This document shows positions 60,360 through 64,000 of a DNA stretch of 64,000 bases, piece after piece; position 1 is the first letter of the stretch, and every line of letters begins with the position of its first letter. The notes under the pieces are model-generated. The model had not been told where the DNA came from, searched no databases, and saw nothing but the letters and a program-made list of their open reading frames with translations. Both the position numbers and the translations under genes were made by a program. This stretch comes from Chamaea fasciata. Lineage: Eukaryota; Chordata; Aves; Passeriformes; Sylviidae. The stretch spans positions 21,067,740 through 21,131,739 of the forward strand of contig JARCOQ010000012.1 in the NCBI GenBank assembly GCA_029207755.1, written 5' to 3'.

Positions 60360-61494
60360 CCCATTTCAAATCTTGAGACTGAGTCGTCAAAAGGTAGCCT
60401 TTTCCTGCTCTTTTTCTTTCTGTTTGTTGTGAAGTTTGAAGAGGATGTGTGCTTGTGACAGGCTCGCCTCCAGCAAAACATCTCAGTGTCCAGGTCCTGC
60501 CATTGCAAACTGCTGCTTGTGGTGGACTTGGAGTCCTGATCTGCACTAAGCCAACACAAATAACCTCTGCTGAAGCTGCTGGGCTTTGCTGGAGTGTAGC
60601 TGCCATTGCTAAAACAAGGGGGGGAAGGCTGGGGACGCAAAGGCACAAAATTACCATTTGCCATTCTCCTGCTGAAACAGCCGCCTCTTGCTTAGGTGCG
60701 GTCACCAGCAAATGCTTGGGGTCATAGGATTCCCTCCACAGTGGCAGCGTTGGCCTTTGAAGGCCGAGTAGCTGCAGTAATTACTTCAGATTTAACAAAA
60801 CTCATTGCATTCATGCTTTGGGTTGGAACCCTGACGTGGTGTTAGATTTTGCAGGCTGCCAGATGTACAGGGGACTCACCCTGGGCAGAGGGGAATGGAT
60901 GTGCTTTATGTGGATCAGTGCCTACTTAGAGGTGTGTTTAAAGCTGCTTTTCTTGCAGGACTGGCTCAGTATAAAGCCCACTCCAAACGGGTAGGTGACC
61001 GAGGTGGGCAGTTGAGCAGGAAATTGGCAGCATGAGATGTGTAACAAAGTGGTTAAGGATCGCCCTGGAGAGGGGGGGTTGGGAACACCTCAGAGAAGGG
61101 CACCACTAAGGGGACAGCGTGCTGCAGCCACTCCCTTGGGCAGAGTGTGCCTCCTGTCAAGTCACGGAGGATTCCTGCTTGTGTCTCTGGAGTGACAGCA
61201 GTGTGTCTGGAGAGGGCAGACAAAGCAGGGGAGAGTTTTCTCAAAGCAAGGTCTCTGCTCCAGAAGCATTTGTTGCTGTTGTGTCATTCCAGATGTGCTC
61301 TACAACGGTATTAAATAAGATGGCAGTAACAGGTTACAAGAAAGCACCCGTTTAAAAAGGAGATGCCAACTTGCTGAGAAAAGAACTGACCCTTATCCTC
61401 ATTCAGCAATCACCTCATTTGTCTTTTTCCTAACTTCTGTGTTACTTTACTTTTGCCTTTACCTCTGCTAGCAATGCACTAACTTTTAAATACA
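60360..61494. other. Region without recognised gene
   Basis: No exon, repeat family or RNA gene is recognised between the acidic ORF and the LTR-like sequence. Confidence 0.5.
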
Positions 61495-61499
61495 ATTAA

Positions 61500-61872
61500 A
61501 GGGGACAAAATCATCCAAGCAAAAGAAAGCTGTTTATTAGTAACGATTCAACTGAGCTGGGCGTGTCTCCCTCTCCCCGGAGACGAACAAAGACACCCTC
61601 CAGCAAAATGGCAATCTTTCTATACCCTTTATACCTGCCTGGGGCGGCCCCCGGCCCCTTTCCCGTTGGACGGTACTCGGGAACTTCCATTCGCTCTGAC
61701 CACCAACCTTTCTGTCCCCTCCCCTCTCCTCCTACTTCCTTTTGGTCAGGTCTTCAACCACGTCCTTCTCCCAGCTCACAGCAGCATGCAACAGACCAAC
61801 CTGAAAAAATCCAAACCACAAACAACACACAGAACCAACAACTTTCATTCTTTAACTTAATAACTGTTACAA
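61500..61872 (-). mobile_element. LTR-like sequence, minus strand
   Basis: Read on the minus strand, it has TATAAAGG (plus 61626-61633) about 90 nt before AATAAA (plus 61533-61538), as in U3-R of a retroviral LTR. No terminal repeats or target duplications were confirmed, and the limits are approximate. Confidence 0.45.
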
Positions 61873-62427
61873 ATGGCAGGAGACACAGTTTCCTCCTTTA
61901 AATGCCTTTATTAATAAGCAGGGGTCTTCAGGAGTGGCCTACGCCGCTGCTGCTGCTGCTGCTGCTCCCTTTCGTCCACACCACTGAGAAGGAGGTGCAA
62001 TCCACTGTGCTGCCTGCGCTGCAGAGCGGGACTTGTCGGCTCACGGCAATTCCAAAGAACTCCTCTTGGCTTCTAGAGTCCAGGGGTCTCTCGCTCTTTA
62101 AGTCCTTTGGAAGTTATGGTGAGATAGAAGAGCTTGTCTATGAATACCCTCGGCATAAATACCCTTGGGTATGGTCAGTCCAGTGCTGTCCTTGGCAGAT
62201 TTAAATTTTGAGTTGGCTCGTTTCGGCCAGGGGCTCTTGGTGTTGATATGGTCCCATCATGCAGCTGGGCTCTTTCAATTTCCATAAGGGTGGCAGCAGC
62301 AGCCTGACTGACAGGCCGGTTGTCAGCAGGAAGGAGGAAGAGGATCCGACAGGTAGTAGGAAGTGGAGCAAGCAGGGAACGAGCCAGTGGGACAGGCTGG
62401 GTGCAGGCAGGTAGAGCAGCAGCAGAA
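61873..62427 (-). mobile_element. Second LTR-like or composite sequence, minus strand
   Basis: Another AATAAA lies on the minus strand (plus about 61909-61914, within TTAATAAAGGCATTT), with a TATTTATG-like box near 62156. A (CTG)n run is at about 61950-61967. It may be a second LTR next to the first or an internal part of the same element. Confidence 0.3.
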
Positions 62428-62490
62428 ATGGAGAGCAGTGATGCCAGGGAGCAGCAACGGCTTGACCCGACGGAAAGGCGACGGAATCAG
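62428..62490 (+). CDS. HYDIN: Candidate first exon of second HYDIN copy
   Basis: ATG at 62428 has G at -3 and G at +4. It opens a 21-codon charged peptide (MESSDAREQQRLD, then ERRRNQ) that ends exactly at a codon before GTAAGT, so phase 0 fits the next exon at 63159. The peptide itself does not match HYDIN, and N-termini diverge fast, so this rests on phase, donor and position. Confidence 0.4.
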
Positions 62491-63158
62491 GTAAGTGGGA
62501 TTTTGGGGTAAGGGATACAGAGTGGACAAAACTGCTAAACAGCATTATAACTCTTGAACTGATTTTAACTAAACATTCCAACTCTATAGCCAACAACTTA
62601 TAACTCCATAACAATTCTCATCCATCACAATAACCTTTTGACATTGTTCAGCAAAATATCACCTCATCTCTCACACCTCCTCTGGTACTGTTCTCTTCTT
62701 ACTGATGTCTAAGTTCTAGATGAAAAAAAGATATTTGCAGTTGTGTGGGCCTCAGTTTCCCTGTCTCAGAACAACGGACATCCCAAAATTGTTTCCCATG
62801 GAGTCTGATGTAAATTTATGGGTTTTACTTCCTCCGTGAGTCCTCAGTCAGTGCCCCAGAGCTCTGTGACCTCATGGGCACAGGGCAGTGCTTAAGGTAA
62901 GTGCTGCCTGGCATTCTGGAGAAGGAAACCCGGAGAAATAGGTGCCAAAAGAGCAGCTTGGCTTGAGCCTGCTCTCTGTGGCCCTGCAGCTCTTGATCAG
63001 CTGAGAGCAGAGGTGGGTGAGCTACTGTTTCCCTAGTGTGGCCTGGGCAGAGGTGCTCGCCATGAGTCTGTACTTCAGTGGGGATCAGTGTAAGATTCTC
63101 CTTCATGAACCTTCCTCCCAGCAGCTGAACGTCTCCCTGCTCTCTCTTGCCTCTCCAG
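62491..63158 (+). other. Intron between candidate first and N-terminal exons
   Basis: I see nothing recognisable here. It ends in CTCTCCAG. Confidence 0.4.
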
Positions 63159-63278
63159 CTGTCATCAACTCCCCGGAAAAAGAGATCGTTTCGCGTTTCC
63201 CCACCAGAGGTGGTATTTCAGAACTTTGTCGTTCATGAGGTCTATGAAATGGTGGTGTCTCTCATGAATAAGGGCGAG
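63159..63278 (+). CDS. HYDIN: HYDIN N-terminal exon, second copy
   Basis: This 120-nt exon (40 codons, phase 0 to 0) encodes SPPEVVFQNFVVHEVYEMVV and ends LMNKGE. HYDIN has FPSEIVFQN---FEVYEV-LVLRN near its N-terminus, directly before the part encoded by exon a. No copy of this exon occurs in the U1/U2 and U2/U3 introns, so it lies outside the amplified unit. Confidence 0.88.
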
Positions 63279-63624
63279 GTAAGTGCTGGGACATGGAGTG
63301 TTAACACTGTGCTGGAAGAGTGGTGTAATTCCCATAGTGTACAGCAAAGCAAGTTATCTGCTGCAGCACATCCAGAAGAAAATGTCTCAGCATCTTGTTC
63401 TGCACGATGGTGGAAATCTTCCTGTGCTGGGAACTCTCCCCTGATTTTGCCCATGGGCTGACAGTATCTATCCCAAAGGAGTTTCCTTCTTTTGAAAGCT
63501 CTGATTGATAGGAATGTTGAGGGTTGTACAGTTCTTACCTGCTCTCATGCTTTGCTTGAGTCTATACCACATCTTGTGTCTCCTTGGTTAATCTTGGTTC
63601 CTGGTAGGAATTTCTGCCTCTCTC
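63279..63624 (+). other. Intron after the HYDIN N-terminal exon
   Basis: This unique intron sequence differs from the sequence that precedes the junction in U1 and U2. It ends where homology to 23593 begins, at AGCCTGTTTGGCTC. Confidence 0.7.
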
Positions 63625-64000
63625 AGCCTGTTTGGCTCCCTTTGTGCAGCTCACAGTCAAAGCTCAGGGGCTGAGTCGTCTACGCTTTCTGCTGGAATCA
63701 CTATCATTAGTGGCACTGGCACGGCAGGAAATGTTCTGAAACAGCCCTGGAATCAGATTGATGTAGCAGAAGCAGTAGGAGGCCTTTAGGTGCCACTTCA
63801 GGCTCCTGCTAAGCTTCATCCAGCTCTGCTCAGGTTTTCCAAAAGCAGCATGGTGCTCTGCTTTCCCTTTGGAGAACCACAGCACATCCAAAGCCATGTG
63901 CTCCTGTTTTGCAGTTTCCCAAGAGAGCTGAGAGGGAAAAAGTTGAAAAACGTCAGCAGTCGTGTTGGACTCTAAAGGGGAAAACTGAGACCATTTGAAT
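63625..64000 (+). repeat. HYDIN: Start of another HYDIN unit (right end cut)
   Basis: From AGCCTGTTTGGCTC onward the sequence is almost identical to 23593-23968 and 50322-50697. No exon is reached before the window ends. By analogy exon a should follow about 1.7 kb after the junction, near 65.3 kb. Confidence 0.9.

Noticed and set aside
1..64000. Bacterial or phage systems such as CRISPR arrays or operons, and tRNA or rRNA genes.
   Set aside because: The window has eukaryotic splice sites and CR1 elements. The tandem repeats are a microsatellite and a segmental duplication, and no tRNA or rRNA gene was recognised.

Overview
The window is nuclear DNA of a bird. Reverse-strand CR1 retrotransposon pieces, compact introns and avian-type endogenous retrovirus sequence point to a bird; a songbird is likely but that is inference. 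The only recognisable host gene family is HYDIN (hydrocephalus-inducing protein), the giant ASH/Ig-like-domain protein of the central-pair apparatus of motile cilia and sperm tails. All HYDIN exons lie on the + strand.

Layout. (1) 1-53897 is a head-to-tail array of one near-identical segment of about 26.7 kb: unit U1 (1 to about 23592, left end cut by the window), U2 (about 23593-50321, complete) and U3 (about 50322-53897, cut by a 100-N assembly gap at 53898-53997). A full unit carries 16 coding exons, lettered a-p here, covering the N-terminal part of HYDIN. They sum to 2628 nt (876 codons), and exon p ends and exon a begins in phase 0, so the units could in principle be spliced to each other in frame. 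(2) 54313-58986 holds five exons from a much later part of HYDIN; the middle of the protein is absent or in the gap. A partial endogenous retrovirus (about 56538-58170) sits in one of these introns, and the last exon is frameshifted. (3) 58987-62427 has an unrecognised acidic ORF (59292-60359), a T-rich tract and reverse-strand LTR-like sequence. (4) 62428-63278 holds a candidate first exon and a clear N-terminal HYDIN exon. After about 63625 the array sequence begins again, so a second HYDIN-like gene or pseudogene starts head-to-tail behind the first.

The 63.6 kb segment explains how the array formed. It places the array sequence directly downstream of the natural N-terminal exon, so the unit began in the intron before exon a and ended in the intron after exon p. 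Intron-to-intron breakpoints with equal phase explain why the frame is kept.

The copies are also decaying. U1 has a 1-nt deletion in exon j, U2 has lost the AG acceptor of exon l, and the C-terminal fragment has a frameshift. The array is therefore either an expanded, partly tolerated HYDIN with repeated ASH domains or a young array of HYDIN pseudogenes. Sequence alone cannot decide, and an assembly problem around the gap is possible.
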